DNA of 64,000 bases from an uncultured Pelagibacteraceae bacterium (GCA_902595125.1 CACJOY010000001.1:336560-400559); one strand, 5' to 3'; positions 1 to 9,299 are shown, numbered from the stretch's first letter. Notes: generated by a model not told the origin, from the letters alone. A program made the numbers and translations.

Positions 1-1
1 T

Positions 2-214
2 CAAAATGTAAACGGTAATACAAATTCTGTTTATATAAATCCATTAAATTCGCTTAGATTTGTTTTAAATAAAGTCAAAAAAGATAGAATATATTTGAAC
101 AAAGATTTTTGGGTTTTTACTGGATCATCTGTTGGGGTTGTTCCAATTCAAGGCAAAGGACTTTACCTGGGAAAAATTGATAAATTGGGATCTGTTAAAG
201 CAAGAATTAGATAA
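2..214 (+). CDS. C-terminal fragment of a 2-keto-4-pentenoate hydratase-like protein
   Basis: An open frame enters from the left edge and runs 70 codons to a TAA at 212-214, so only the C-terminus is visible. It contains a TGSSVGVVPIQGKG segment followed by LGSVKARI at the end. This resembles the last strands of the MhpD / fumarylacetoacetase-fold hydratase family, where a TGS...P motif and a terminal LGSV segment are typical. Catalytic acidic residues would lie upstream of the window and cannot be checked. The next gene starts 4 nt downstream, suggesting translational coupling. The family assignment is moderate because the fragment is short. Confidence 0.5.
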   Translation, partial: QNVNGNTNSVYINPLNSLRFVLNKVKKDRIYLNKDFWVFTGSSVGVVPIQGKGLYLGKIDKLGSVKARIR

Positions 215-218
215 AAAA

Positions 219-350
219 ATGAAAACTTTAATACTTTTAGCATTGGTAATTGTTGTTGTATTGGTTTTATTTAGACCTTTTTCTCAACGAGAGCTAGATC
301 GATATAAAAACCGATATAAAAACAATGACTGGCCAGATATAGAAGTTTGA
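219..350 (+). CDS. 43-aa single-pass membrane peptide
   Basis: ATG at 219-221 opens a 43-residue protein. It has one strongly hydrophobic segment at residues 3-20 and a charged tail carrying an imperfect repeat, RYKNRYKNN, at residues 31-39. The frame stays open upstream to an ATG at 132, but that part lies inside the hydratase reading frame and gives no plausible N-terminus, so I chose 219, which starts 4 nt after the hydratase stop. Function unknown. The position of the hydrophobic segment suggests an inner-membrane peptide with its tail in the cytoplasm or periplasm. It converges on the VTC-domain gene 15 nt downstream. Confidence 0.6.
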   Translation: MKTLILLALVIVVVLVLFRPFSQRELDRYKNRYKNNDWPDIEV

Positions 351-365
351 TTGATCTTAAATAAA

Positions 366-959
366 TTAACTAAAAAGAAAGTTAAATCCTCTACAATATT
401 TGGAAAATCTTACTCTTTGAAAGGGGAATTCTTTTAGTAATTGATCAACATTAGAGTGAATACTTGCTTTAATTTCTACCGCAGCAAGTGGGTCTGATTT
501 GGTGTAATTTAATTCACTAAACTTAGTGTAATTTATGTTGGTATCAATCGTTAGTCTGCAGATATTTGCATCATAATATTCTCTTGAATATTCAACAAAT
601 AGTTTTGGATAACAGGATCTATAAATTTCATCAAAGTAACCGAATTTTTTTAAGTTTTCAATTTCTTTAGTTGCCACAATTTTTTTTTGCTTGAACCTTC
701 CGTTTGGACTTGAAATTTTTTTTTCAAAAAAAGAATTCTTCTCTATATTATCAGGATAGTTTCTAATTCTAATTTTTTTTCTTGGGGTTATTCCCTCTTC
801 TGAATCTAAAAATATTTGATTAATCGAATTTTCAAAATATAAACTTTTAATTTTTCTTTTAGGATATAATATTGAATATTCATTTTTGGAAAGCCATTTT
901 CTCAAATCAAAAATTTGGCTAGGATTAAATAAAAGTTTTTCCTCAATCCTAAAAGACAT
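366..959 (-). CDS. VTC-domain protein (polyphosphate-polymerase fold), copy 1
   Basis: A 197-aa protein of the VTC / CYTH-like tunnel family, whose eukaryotic member Vtc4 makes polyphosphate from ATP. Visible hallmarks are R4-x-E6-x-K8 at the N-terminus, RKKIRIRNY at 60-68 (basic tunnel residues R64, R66), E79-K80, R126 in YSREYY, D139 in LTIDT, E162/K164 in VEIK, and the terminal FSKY at 185-188. It is short compared with the second copy in this window (218 aa) but keeps the whole core. It is the last gene of an operon, 2 nt after the CotH-like gene. In other bacteria VTC, CotH and DUF4956 genes recur together. The product made is not known, and polyphosphate synthesis itself is inferred from the fold only. 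Confidence 0.85.
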   Translation of the reverse strand: MSFRIEEKLLFNPSQIFDLRKWLSKNEYSILYPKRKIKSLYFENSINQIFLDSEEGITPRKKIRIRNYPDNIEKNSFFEKKISSPNGRFKQKKIVATKEIENLKKFGYFDEIYRSCYPKLFVEYSREYYDANICRLTIDTNINYTKFSELNYTKSDPLAAVEIKASIHSNVDQLLKEFPFQRVRFSKYCRGFNFLFS

Positions 960-961
960 AA

Positions 962-3304
962 TTAATTCAATTCTATTAATTTAGAATAACTATCTTTATA
1001 TGCAAAATCTTGGTAATCATCACATTTTAAATTATTATATTTAAGCATTCCTCCATTGAATTCTTGTTTTTTTTTATAAAGTGATACACAATTTCTAACT
1101 TTTTTAATTGATCCATCTGTTGAATTAACCATAGCACTATCTTTAGATGCAATTCCAATAAGTGATTCTTTAATAAAAAAATTATTCATTTTTAATTTTG
1201 AAGCTTCTCCAATTGAGACAGCTTTATCATTGCATTTGGATAAATTTAAATTGCTTAAAAAATAATCTCCATATGAAAAGTCTAAGCAATCATTTCCTGA
1301 GTTAACAACCTCGATATTTTGAATTGATAAACTTGAAAAATCTGCATCTAAACCATCAAAAAAAGAATTTATTATTTTCAATTTATCAATAGTTCCTTCT
1401 GTTCTAACTAGATTTAATGCATCTTCGCATTTACTATTAGAAATATTAAATTTTAAATTTTCAATTTTACTATCATAAATGTTAATACATCCACTTAGAC
1501 CATTTGAGTCTCTATTTATAATATTCTGACTCGTATCTACAAAATCAAAAAATTCTATTTCCCAATTATTTAGATTACTATTAAAAAATAAAACTCTTGA
1601 ATTAGAATTTTTCTTTGAAAATTTGATTTTTTTATTTTTTTCATCTATGTCAACTTCAATAGTTCCAAAAATTTTAACTCTGAAATCTTTTGTGATTAAT
1701 AAATTATCATCTTTGATTTTGTTATTTTTTTCATCAATAATTTTGAGATTTTTAAATTTATCTAAATCTCCTAAAAAAATTAATTCATCTCCATTAATAT
1801 CCTTTAGATTTTGCTTAAGTGCTTTACGTAAATCTTTTGAACTTAGTTTAATATTTTCACAATTATTCAATAATAGATCACATTTTTGAAATTCACTGCC
1901 TGATGTAAAAATATATGAGGCTTTAATTTTTTTTCTTATAGCTTCTTCATTTTTGATAGGATGTTGATTTAAATTAGAGACATTATAAATTTGATCATTC
2001 TCTAAATTCGATAATAAGATTAGATTTTTCTTAATCAATTTTAATATTGATATTAAATCCTTTTCTCTTACTTTTAATCCTCTAGTTTTTAGAGTTTCCT
2101 CTAAATTTTTAACGTCTATATTATCAATTTTTGAGACTATATTGGGCGCCCCGACTCTTGCTGAATTAGTAAATTTAGCATTATTTTTAAGTTTTTGCTC
2201 AATATCAGAATGATAATTTGGTCCACTAAATTTATCTCCAGAAAAAATTTTTACATCACCATCATTATAAATTGGAATAAAATTTTTATTAGTTACATCA
2301 AAATAAAATCTTCTATCATCTCTACTTAACCCATGATCAGCACCAATAGCATACATTAATGCATCAAACTCTGGTAAATTCTTAAAAAAGTTTTCATATT
2401 CAGTATTTTTTTGTGTTGTATAATAATCTATTAATCCACTTTGTTTAATATTACTTGAGTAAAAATGACTAGAAACATTCAAAGCTTGTAGTGTTTCGAT
2501 TGCAGGTTTAACAAAAATTTTATTTTTCCGTATAAATTTTGACTCTGTAATTCTAAACTTTGAGATACCTATTTCTTTTTCATCAATAACTTTTCCATCA
2601 ATATTTTTGTTTTTCTCATATTTAAAACTAAATCTTTCATCACCTGCATAGAATAAACCTTCTTGTAAAGCATTATATTCTAAAAATTCCTTTACTAATT
2701 TTTCTTGAAACAAAAATTTATATTTTTTATTATTATATTTTACATATGCATAAGTTGTTCTTGGTGCATAAAAATCTATTTCTTGAAAAAGTGAGGTTGC
2801 GAAAATCTCATTTCCTTCTTCTCTTGTTTTTGGTATCAATAATCTAAACTCTACGATTCCAAAAATATTTCCTTCTAATAACTTTACTTTCAAGCTTGGT
2901 ATGACATAAATTGGATCATATCCTGGACCATAATCTCTGTAATGGTCCACTAAATCACCATGGGGTTTAATCTTTGCCTTCAATACACAATCAAACCCAT
3001 ATTTGTTTTGAATTCTTAAAGTAGCTTTTATGAATTTAGCATCATAAGTAAAACTTTTATCTTCTTGCTCTGATATATGAGTATTTAATATAGTCTTTTT
3101 CCATTTTCTTTCATCATCAATATTTAAATCAATTTGAATTTCACTAAAATTATCAACTTTATTATTTCTATGTCCTTCATAATCTAATTCATTACAATTT
3201 TTAACATTTTTAGATAAAATCGCTTTATCTTCATAATCATCTATAAAAATATAAAATATTAATAAAATTAAAAAAATAAAAGAAAACGGTATCAATTTTT
3301 TCAT
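962..3304 (-). CDS. CotH-kinase-like protein with C-terminal beta-helix, copy 1
   Basis: A 780-aa membrane-anchored protein with an N-terminal hydrophobic anchor at residues 5-21. Residues 90-220 resemble the N-lobe of CotH, the atypical kinase first described for Bacillus spore-coat proteins, with KIKPHGD at 111-117 and QEK at 200-202. A catalytic-like segment follows: H324-G-L-S-R-D329-D330 and Y346-N-D348-G-D350, matching the spacing of the CotH HxxxxD and DxD motifs. Residues 570-740 are rich in short Asn/Ser/Asp turns (NDCLDF, GIASKDSA), consistent with a right-handed parallel beta-helix. The bulk is expected on the periplasmic side. It sits 11 nt after DUF4956 and 2 nt before VTC. Kinase activity is inferred; the substrate is unknown. 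Confidence 0.75.
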   Translation of the reverse strand: MKKLIPFSFIFLILLIFYIFIDDYEDKAILSKNVKNCNELDYEGHRNNKVDNFSEIQIDLNIDDERKWKKTILNTHISEQEDKSFTYDAKFIKATLRIQNKYGFDCVLKAKIKPHGDLVDHYRDYGPGYDPIYVIPSLKVKLLEGNIFGIVEFRLLIPKTREEGNEIFATSLFQEIDFYAPRTTYAYVKYNNKKYKFLFQEKLVKEFLEYNALQEGLFYAGDERFSFKYEKNKNIDGKVIDEKEIGISKFRITESKFIRKNKIFVKPAIETLQALNVSSHFYSSNIKQSGLIDYYTTQKNTEYENFFKNLPEFDALMYAIGADHGLSRDDRRFYFDVTNKNFIPIYNDGDVKIFSGDKFSGPNYHSDIEQKLKNNAKFTNSARVGAPNIVSKIDNIDVKNLEETLKTRGLKVREKDLISILKLIKKNLILLSNLENDQIYNVSNLNQHPIKNEEAIRKKIKASYIFTSGSEFQKCDLLLNNCENIKLSSKDLRKALKQNLKDINGDELIFLGDLDKFKNLKIIDEKNNKIKDDNLLITKDFRVKIFGTIEVDIDEKNKKIKFSKKNSNSRVLFFNSNLNNWEIEFFDFVDTSQNIINRDSNGLSGCINIYDSKIENLKFNISNSKCEDALNLVRTEGTIDKLKIINSFFDGLDADFSSLSIQNIEVVNSGNDCLDFSYGDYFLSNLNLSKCNDKAVSIGEASKLKMNNFFIKESLIGIASKDSAMVNSTDGSIKKVRNCVSLYKKKQEFNGGMLKYNNLKCDDYQDFAYKDSYSKLIELN

Positions 3305-3315
3305 TGTTAGTAGAC

Positions 3316-3966
3316 TTAATTCACTAATGATGATGTTTTATATGTTATGGTGTTTTCATCTTCAGAAATTTCTTGCAAAAACTTATTTAGATCGTCTTTT
3401 GTTTTAAAAACAAGTTTATACCAATATTGATTATCGGATTTTGAATAAAAAGATTCTACTAGATTTAAACTATCCTGTATTAATATATTTTTTTTTCTTG
3501 TTGATACCTCTAATACGTTTGTTGCTATCCCTTCGTTGAAAGAAAGCTGATAAAGTTCAAATTTAAAATATTTTAAAACTCTCTGAAATATTTCTACGCC
3601 TAAAATTGTTACTAGGACAATTGTTAATAACAATAGTGCAAGTTTAGCACTAACTCCTGCTGCAATACCTAGTGTTAGCAATGCAAAATACATCGTTAAT
3701 TCAAAATTACTTCTTACTGGATGTCTGAATCTTACAATCGATAAAGCACCAATCATACCTAAAGACAAAGCTATATCTCCAGCTATTACGGTTGTTATAA
3801 TATAAGCAATGTTAGGTAATAAAATAAAAGTTCCTAGGAAATGATAAGTTCTAACCCAATTTTGTCCCACTAATGATAATGAAGATCTTAAAATTATACC
3901 AGAAAGACTTAAAAATATTACTATGTGAATTGGTGACAAATCATTTAACATTCTTTTTTGTAACAC
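3316..3966 (-). CDS. DUF4956 membrane protein, copy 1
   Basis: A 216-aa integral membrane protein with hydrophobic segments near residues 13-33, 43-62, 66-77, 89-105 and 106-124. The DUF4956 signature is present: SLGMIGALSIVRFRHPV at 68-84, a charged IVRFR turn between two helices. A soluble C-terminal domain of about 80 residues follows. Function unknown. DUF4956 proteins recurrently accompany VTC-domain and CotH-like proteins, so a role as membrane partner or exporter for the product of those enzymes is plausible but inferred. The gene begins the three-gene cassette, 22 nt downstream of the carbamoyltransferase. A paralogue with the same signature lies at 26215-26928. Confidence 0.85.
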   Translation of the reverse strand: MLQKRMLNDLSPIHIVIFLSLSGIILRSSLSLVGQNWVRTYHFLGTFILLPNIAYIITTVIAGDIALSLGMIGALSIVRFRHPVRSNFELTMYFALLTLGIAAGVSAKLALLLLTIVLVTILGVEIFQRVLKYFKFELYQLSFNEGIATNVLEVSTRKKNILIQDSLNLVESFYSKSDNQYWYKLVFKTKDDLNKFLQEISEDENTITYKTSSLVN

Positions 3967-3988
3967 AGAAATTATGTAAAAAATAGAG

Positions 3989-5824
3989 CTAATCTAATTC
4001 AAATTCTTTAGTGTAATCTTTTTTCAGATTTGGATTTTGTTTTTTTTTATCTAAGATACAGTTACCTATTACTAGATAATCTAATTCTGTTCCCATAAAA
4101 CAATTAAATGCATCAGTGGGTGAATTAACAATTGGTTCTCCTCTTACATTAAATGATGTATTTACTAAAACTGGACATCCTGTTTTTTCCTTAAATTTTG
4201 ATATTAAGTCATGGTAATGTTTATTTGTATTTTTATTTACTGTTTGAATTCTAGCTGAATAATCAACATGGGTCACTGCCGGTATTTCAGATCTTTTTAT
4301 ATTCAATTTATCTATTCCAAAAAGGTTTTTTTGCTCCTCTGTCATTACAATTTTTTTTTCTGATTTAATATCAGAAACTAAAAGCATATACGGGCTGTCG
4401 ATATTGATATTAAACCATTCTGATAAATCTTCTCTTAAAATTGATGGAGCAAATGGTCTAAAACTTTCTCTATACTTCACTTTTAAATTAAGATTTTTTT
4501 GCATTTTATCTGATCTTGGATCACCTAAAATAGACCTGCCTCCCAACGCTCTAGGACCAAATTCCATTCTTCCCTGAAACCATCCAATTGCTTTTTCATT
4601 AGCTAAATGTTCAGAAGTTTTACTAATTAAATTATCATATTCTAAAACTTCAAATCTAGCTCCCAATAATTCTAATTCTTTTTCTATTTCTTTTTGGCTA
4701 AATTCTGTTCCTAAAAAAGATCCTTGCATATCATCATTTACATTAAGTTCTCTTTTGTTTCCTTGTTCTAGATGCCAAAGAGCGAGAGCAGCCCCTAATG
4801 AACCTCCAGCATCTCCTGCTGCGGGCTGTATCCAAATATTATCGAAAATCTTTTCTTGAAGAATTTTTCCGTTAGCTACACAATTTAGTGCTACACCACC
4901 AGCTAAACATAAATTTTTTATGCCATATTCTTTTCGAATAGATTTTGCTAAATTAATCATAATCTCCTCGGTAACTTTTTGAATGGACGCAGCAATATCC
5001 ATGTGAAATTGAGTTATTTTTTCATTTTGAGGATTTCGAGGTTTTTGACCAAACAAGTTAGAAAATTTATCATTTGTCATAGTAAGACCAGTTGCATAAT
5101 TAAAATATTTTTGATCTAATCTAAAAGTTCCATCATCTTTAATATCAAGTAATTCTTTTACTTTATCTTCATAAATTGGATTTCCATAAGGAGCTAAACC
5201 CATTAATTTATATTCGCCGCTATTAACTTTAAAACCTGTATAATATGTGAATGCAGAATAAAGTAATCCAAGAGAATGTGGGAAATGGATTTCTTTTTTA
5301 ATTTCTAGATTATTATCTTTTCCAACTGCTACAGTGGTTGTTGCCCATTCACCTACTCCATCTGCTGTTAACACAACCGCCTCATCAAAAGGTGATGGAA
5401 AAAAAGCACTCGCGGCATGGCTTAAATGATGATCTGAAAAGTAAATATTTTGATCAGATTTATAATTTTGATCATGTTCTTTCAATTTATTAAACAAAAA
5501 ATTCTTTTGAAAAAGTTTTTCTTTAATCCATAATGGCATTGCTTTAGAAAAAGAAATAAAACCCTTTGGAGCAAAAGCAACATATGTTTCTAATAATCTC
5601 TCAAATTTTAAAAATGGTTTTTCAAAAAAAACAATTTGGTCTACTTGGCTCAATTTTATATTTGCATATTTTAAAACAAATTCAATTGCATGATGTGGGT
5701 ACCTTGGGTCATGTTTTTTTCTAGTAAATCTTTCCTCTTGAGCCGCTGCTAGTATCTTTCCATCTTTTAAAAGACAAGCTGCACTATCATGATAGAATGC
5801 AGATATTCCCAAGATTGTTTTCAT
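3989..5824 (-). CDS. NodU/CmcH-type carbamoyltransferase
   Basis: A 611-aa O-carbamoyltransferase, which uses carbamoyl phosphate and ATP to carbamoylate a hydroxyl of a sugar or small molecule. The N-terminal Kae1-like domain shows H12, EER at 30-32, the metal-binding region DHHLSHA (131-137) and the nucleotide-binding ADGVGEW (154-160). The C-terminal YrdC-like domain has FQGRMEFGPRALGGRS, typical of the family. Length is normal (about 570-620 aa). The start codon abuts the stop codon of the SGNH hydrolase-like gene upstream. With SxtJ-like and DUF5989 proteins it forms a combination often found in surface-polysaccharide or natural-product clusters. The acceptor substrate cannot be told from sequence. 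Confidence 0.92.
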   Translation of the reverse strand: MKTILGISAFYHDSAACLLKDGKILAAAQEERFTRKKHDPRYPHHAIEFVLKYANIKLSQVDQIVFFEKPFLKFERLLETYVAFAPKGFISFSKAMPLWIKEKLFQKNFLFNKLKEHDQNYKSDQNIYFSDHHLSHAASAFFPSPFDEAVVLTADGVGEWATTTVAVGKDNNLEIKKEIHFPHSLGLLYSAFTYYTGFKVNSGEYKLMGLAPYGNPIYEDKVKELLDIKDDGTFRLDQKYFNYATGLTMTNDKFSNLFGQKPRNPQNEKITQFHMDIAASIQKVTEEIMINLAKSIRKEYGIKNLCLAGGVALNCVANGKILQEKIFDNIWIQPAAGDAGGSLGAALALWHLEQGNKRELNVNDDMQGSFLGTEFSQKEIEKELELLGARFEVLEYDNLISKTSEHLANEKAIGWFQGRMEFGPRALGGRSILGDPRSDKMQKNLNLKVKYRESFRPFAPSILREDLSEWFNINIDSPYMLLVSDIKSEKKIVMTEEQKNLFGIDKLNIKRSEIPAVTHVDYSARIQTVNKNTNKHYHDLISKFKEKTGCPVLVNTSFNVRGEPIVNSPTDAFNCFMGTELDYLVIGNCILDKKKQNPNLKKDYTKEFELD

Positions 5825-6895
5825 TTAGAAATTATCCTTTAATATTTTTAAAACACAATTTTGAATAAGTTCGTATCCTTTTTTATTTGGATGAAGATCA
5901 TATTTATGAAACATACTTAAATCATTATTCATATCACAAAAATACTCTTTAATTTTATTTTCTTTAAAAAATTTTTTTATAACCTTTGTTTCATAAGAGT
6001 CTTTTTTAAACATGATTTCACCTGCATCTCTTATTCGAATAAAGACAATTTCATCTTTATATTTCTTTTTAAATCTCTTTATACTTTCTAAATTTATTTT
6101 AATAACATCATTGTTTTTAAGTCTTAAAGTATTTATTGATGTCCTTAAATATTGATATAGAAAAAGATTTTTTATAAAAAGTCTTAAATTTATCTCTTTA
6201 TTCTTATTTCTGTTTAAAAGTTTATTACTAAGATATTTCTCTACATCAAAATCTCTATCATTTGGTATACTTTGTGGATTATTCTTATAATCGCAATTTA
6301 AATGATTAATTATACACATTGAATTGTTTAATAAAATTATATTTCTTCTTATATCTTGACTTATAAATATAATAACTCTTTTTTTAATATTAAGTTCTTT
6401 TGATAAATAATTATCTAAATTAAAAAATTGTATAAACCCTGTTGCTCCAAGCCCAGCATTAATTATTTGAAATTTTTTATATTTAAACTCAAAATCATCT
6501 AGCCAAGGTTCAGATCCTGTACCTTTTGTGAATGAATCACCTAAAAATAAAATAGACTCTTTTTTTTTATCCAAATTTTTTGATTGTACTAAACCATAAT
6601 TGTTGGTTGAAAAATTATAATCCCAAATTTTGATTAATTTATTTTCTTTTTCATCTATAAAAAAATTTAAGAACCTTTTTTCCTTAATATTTTTTTCGTA
6701 TAGATAAAAATTTTGAAAAGGTTCAAACAATTTACCTTCTTCATAAACTCTAATTACATTTGAATATCTATTATCATTTGTAAATTTTATGTCTTTTATT
6801 TTGGAGTATAATCTTAATAAAAATTCTAAACTTATAAGAATCAGAATACTAAGTAAAAAAAATATAAAAATATTAATTGCTAACTTTTTAAACAT
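5825..6895 (-). CDS. Membrane-anchored SGNH/GDSL hydrolase-like protein
   Basis: A 356-aa protein with one N-terminal transmembrane segment (residues 8-26) and an SGNH-type catalytic frame. It has LGDSFTKGTG with the candidate nucleophile S121, and YDLHPNKKGYELI near the C-terminus giving D333 and H335. Such proteins usually esterify or de-esterify (often O-acetyl) envelope glycans. The catalytic domain is predicted to face the periplasm. It sits directly before the carbamoyltransferase with no gap, so both may act on the same polymer. The middle region (140-320) is lysine-rich and not well conserved by eye. Substrate unknown. Confidence 0.75.
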   Translation of the reverse strand: MFKKLAINIFIFFLLSILILISLEFLLRLYSKIKDIKFTNDNRYSNVIRVYEEGKLFEPFQNFYLYEKNIKEKRFLNFFIDEKENKLIKIWDYNFSTNNYGLVQSKNLDKKKESILFLGDSFTKGTGSEPWLDDFEFKYKKFQIINAGLGATGFIQFFNLDNYLSKELNIKKRVIIFISQDIRRNIILLNNSMCIINHLNCDYKNNPQSIPNDRDFDVEKYLSNKLLNRNKNKEINLRLFIKNLFLYQYLRTSINTLRLKNNDVIKINLESIKRFKKKYKDEIVFIRIRDAGEIMFKKDSYETKVIKKFFKENKIKEYFCDMNNDLSMFHKYDLHPNKKGYELIQNCVLKILKDNF

Positions 6896-6937
6896 AATGC
6901 TCTTTTAAACACTTCGTTATATAATTTTTAATTTATA

Positions 6938-7087
6938 TTAGAATATTGTGTAAATAAAAGGTGCAACAGCTGAACCTTGGGTTAAAACTATTAATCCCCC
7001 AAATAAAACCAAAACGATTATAATTGGTAAAAGCCAATATTTTTTTCTTACTTTTAAAAATTCCCAAAATTCTTTTATAAAACTCAT
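6938..7087 (-). CDS. DUF5989 family small membrane protein
   Basis: A 49-aa protein: a short amphipathic start (MSFIKEFWEFLKVRKKYW), a hydrophobic helix at residues 19-35 (LLPIIIVLVLFGGLIVL) and the ending TQGSAVAPFIYTIF. This layout, including the C-terminal SAVAPFIY, is that of DUF5989, a family of about 50 residues that almost always accompanies SxtJ-like membrane proteins and NodU-type carbamoyltransferases. It starts 1 nt after the SxtJ-like gene and ends 42 nt before the SGNH gene. Its function is unknown; a small subunit of a membrane complex with SxtJ is an inference. Confidence 0.85.
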   Translation of the reverse strand: MSFIKEFWEFLKVRKKYWLLPIIIVLVLFGGLIVLTQGSAVAPFIYTIF

Positions 7088-7088
7088 T

Positions 7089-7472
7089 TTAAAATTGATT
7101 TTTCATTTTACTTTTTGGACCATCTTTTTCAATCCAATAAGATTTATTTTTATTATATTTCAAATTTAATACGTCTTTTCCTAATAATCTCATTAAATAA
7201 CCTATTGGTGTTACAACTAAAAAAAATATTATTCCCATAATTAATGGTGCAATCAGTTTTCCTAAAAAAATCCCAAACCTGAACCAAAGCTTATTTAAAG
7301 GGGTCAAGATTTTGGAATTTAACAATCCCAATACCAGAAAGATTAAAGAGATTACTAAAGACCATAATCTTAAATCTTGATTACTAATTAAAGGATATAA
7401 AGCTATAATTAAAAATACTATAAAAAAAACAATCCCAAAACTTCTATTAGAGCTTATTTTAATATCATTCAT
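7089..7472 (-). CDS. SxtJ-like membrane protein
   Basis: A 127-aa protein with three hydrophobic stretches (about residues 11-30, 34-53 and 72-94) and a conserved middle turn, LTPLNKLWFRFG, followed by IAPLIMGIIFFLVVTPIGYLMR. This is the pattern of the SxtJ family, named after a gene of the cyanobacterial saxitoxin cluster but widespread and unrelated to toxin production in most genomes. It overlaps the end of xsc by 8 nt and precedes DUF5989 by 1 nt. Its molecular role is not known. Co-occurrence with a carbamoyltransferase suggests it helps deliver or carbamoylate an envelope product. Confidence 0.85.
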   Translation of the reverse strand: MNDIKISSNRSFGIVFFIVFLIIALYPLISNQDLRLWSLVISLIFLVLGLLNSKILTPLNKLWFRFGIFLGKLIAPLIMGIIFFLVVTPIGYLMRLLGKDVLNLKYNKNKSYWIEKDGPKSKMKNQF

Positions 7473-9249
7473 TTAAAGATTTTTGAGGCTTCATATCTGC
7501 TTTATTTATACCTGCAACTTTAACTGGTTTTTTCATAGCGTCTCTTCTAAAAGGCTCTCCTAATTCTTGGTTCAAAATTACCTCAATAAAAGTTGTGACT
7601 CCTTTTTTTTGGTCTTCACATGATTGTTTTATTGCTGTCGTTGTTTCTTCCATTGTTTTAACTGTAATTCCTTTTAAACCACAAGCATCAGCTACTTTTG
7701 CATAACTTAATTCTGGGTCTAACTCTGTTCCAACAAAGTTATTGTCAAACCAAAGCGTAGTATTTCTTTTTTCTGCACCCCATTGATAGTTTCTAAAGAT
7801 GACCATTGTAATTGCTGGCCATTCATTTCTAGCACAAGAGCTCATTTCATTCATACTTATTCCGAATGCTCCATCTCCTGCAAAACCAATCACTGGTGTG
7901 TTTGGACATCCAATTTTTGCTCCCAAAATTGAGGGAAACCCATAACCACAAGGTCCAAATAAACCAGGTGCTAAATATTTTCTTGGTTTTTCAAAAGTAG
8001 GATAAGCATTACCAATTGCACAATTATTTCCAATATCACTTGAGATTATTACATCCTCTGGCATTCCAGCTTGTATTGCTCTCCAGGCTTGTCTTGGTGA
8101 CATTCTATCTTTGTCTCTTTCTCTTGCTTCTTTGTTCCAAACTGTTCCTTCATCATCATCTTCATGATCTAAGCTAGATAATTTCTGTAACCATGCAGAT
8201 TTTGTTTGATGAATTAATTCTTTTCTTTTCTGTCTGTCAATATCACCTGCATTAGAGGATAACTTGTCAAAAATTTGTTGAGCAACTAATTTTGCATCAC
8301 CGCTTATTCCAACTGTTACTTTTTTTGTCAAACCGATTCTATCTGGATTTATATCAACTTGAATTATATTCGCATTTTTTGGCCAATAATCTATTCCATA
8401 TCCTGGAAGGGTTGAAAATGGATTTAATCTTGTGCCTAAAGCTAAAATAACATCTGCTTTCGAAATTAACTCCATTGCTGCTTTTGATCCATTATAACCT
8501 AATGGTCCCACAGCTAATGGATGACTTCCTGGAAAACTATCGTTATGTTGATAACCTGAGCAAACAGGTGAGTCTAATTTTTCAGCAAGTTTTTTTGTCT
8601 CACTTATTGCATCACCAATTACAACTCCTGCACCAGATAAAATAACAGGAAACTTAGCATTAGATAAAAGTTTTGATGCTTTATCTATTGCCTCAGCTCC
8701 ACCGCTTTGTCTTTCTAGTCTTACAATTGGTGGCAGTTCAATATCAATAACTTGAGTCCAATAATCTCTAGGAACATTTATTTGTGCTGGTGCTGATCCT
8801 CTTATCGCTTTTTCTATAACTCTGTTTAAAACTTCTGCCATTCTTGAAGGGTCTCTTACTTCCTCTTGATAACAAACCATGTCTTTAAATAAATTCATTT
8901 GTTCAACTTCTTGGAAACCACCTTGTCCCATAGTTTTATTTGCAGCTTGAGGTGTGACTAGTAATAAAGGGGTGTGATTCCAGTAAGCAGTTTTAATTGG
9001 CGTTACCAATCCAGTTATACCAGGCCCATTTTGAGCAATAACCATAGACATTTTTCCAGTAGATCTTGTGTAACCATCTGCAATTAATCCTCCATTTGTT
9101 TCATGAGCAACATCCCAAAAAGTTATTCCTGCATCAGGAAAAATGTCTGAGATAGGCATAAACGCCGAACCTATAATACCAAAAGCATGTTCAATTCCGT
9201 GCATTTGTAAAACTTTTACAAAGGCTTCCTCGGTTGTCATTTTCGTCAT
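7465..9249 (-). CDS. xsc: Sulfoacetaldehyde acetyltransferase
   Basis: A 594-aa thiamine-diphosphate enzyme that cleaves sulfoacetaldehyde with phosphate into acetyl phosphate and sulfite, the last desulfonation step for taurine and isethionate. It has the three-domain architecture of the acetolactate-synthase family: an N-terminal Pyr domain starting TTEEAFVKVLQMHGIEHAFG with the ThDP-activating glutamate at E51 (HETNGG), a central domain, and the C-terminal ThDP motif GDGAFGISMNEMSS. GIIGSAFMPISD and AQNGPGITG are typical of Xsc rather than of IlvB. It is divergent from suyAB, which also releases sulfite, and overlaps the next gene (SxtJ-like) by 8 nt. The acetyl-phosphate would need Pta/Ack encoded elsewhere. 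Confidence 0.92.
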   Translation of the reverse strand: MTKMTTEEAFVKVLQMHGIEHAFGIIGSAFMPISDIFPDAGITFWDVAHETNGGLIADGYTRSTGKMSMVIAQNGPGITGLVTPIKTAYWNHTPLLLVTPQAANKTMGQGGFQEVEQMNLFKDMVCYQEEVRDPSRMAEVLNRVIEKAIRGSAPAQINVPRDYWTQVIDIELPPIVRLERQSGGAEAIDKASKLLSNAKFPVILSGAGVVIGDAISETKKLAEKLDSPVCSGYQHNDSFPGSHPLAVGPLGYNGSKAAMELISKADVILALGTRLNPFSTLPGYGIDYWPKNANIIQVDINPDRIGLTKKVTVGISGDAKLVAQQIFDKLSSNAGDIDRQKRKELIHQTKSAWLQKLSSLDHEDDDEGTVWNKEARERDKDRMSPRQAWRAIQAGMPEDVIISSDIGNNCAIGNAYPTFEKPRKYLAPGLFGPCGYGFPSILGAKIGCPNTPVIGFAGDGAFGISMNEMSSCARNEWPAITMVIFRNYQWGAEKRNTTLWFDNNFVGTELDPELSYAKVADACGLKGITVKTMEETTTAIKQSCEDQKKGVTTFIEVILNQELGEPFRRDAMKKPVKVAGINKADMKPQKSLNE

Positions 9250-9299
9250 TAATTGACCTTTCTAAACAAATTGATTAAATAATTTTATAAAACTATTTG

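Noticed and set aside
132..218. In-frame N-terminal extension of the 43-aa membrane peptide
   Set aside because: It overlaps the hydratase-like C-terminus in another frame and gives an atypical polar N-terminus; the ATG at 219 is better placed.
7089..7472. Saxitoxin-cluster relationship suggested by the SxtJ name
   Set aside because: SxtJ-like proteins are widespread with carbamoyltransferases; no other saxitoxin-type gene is present.
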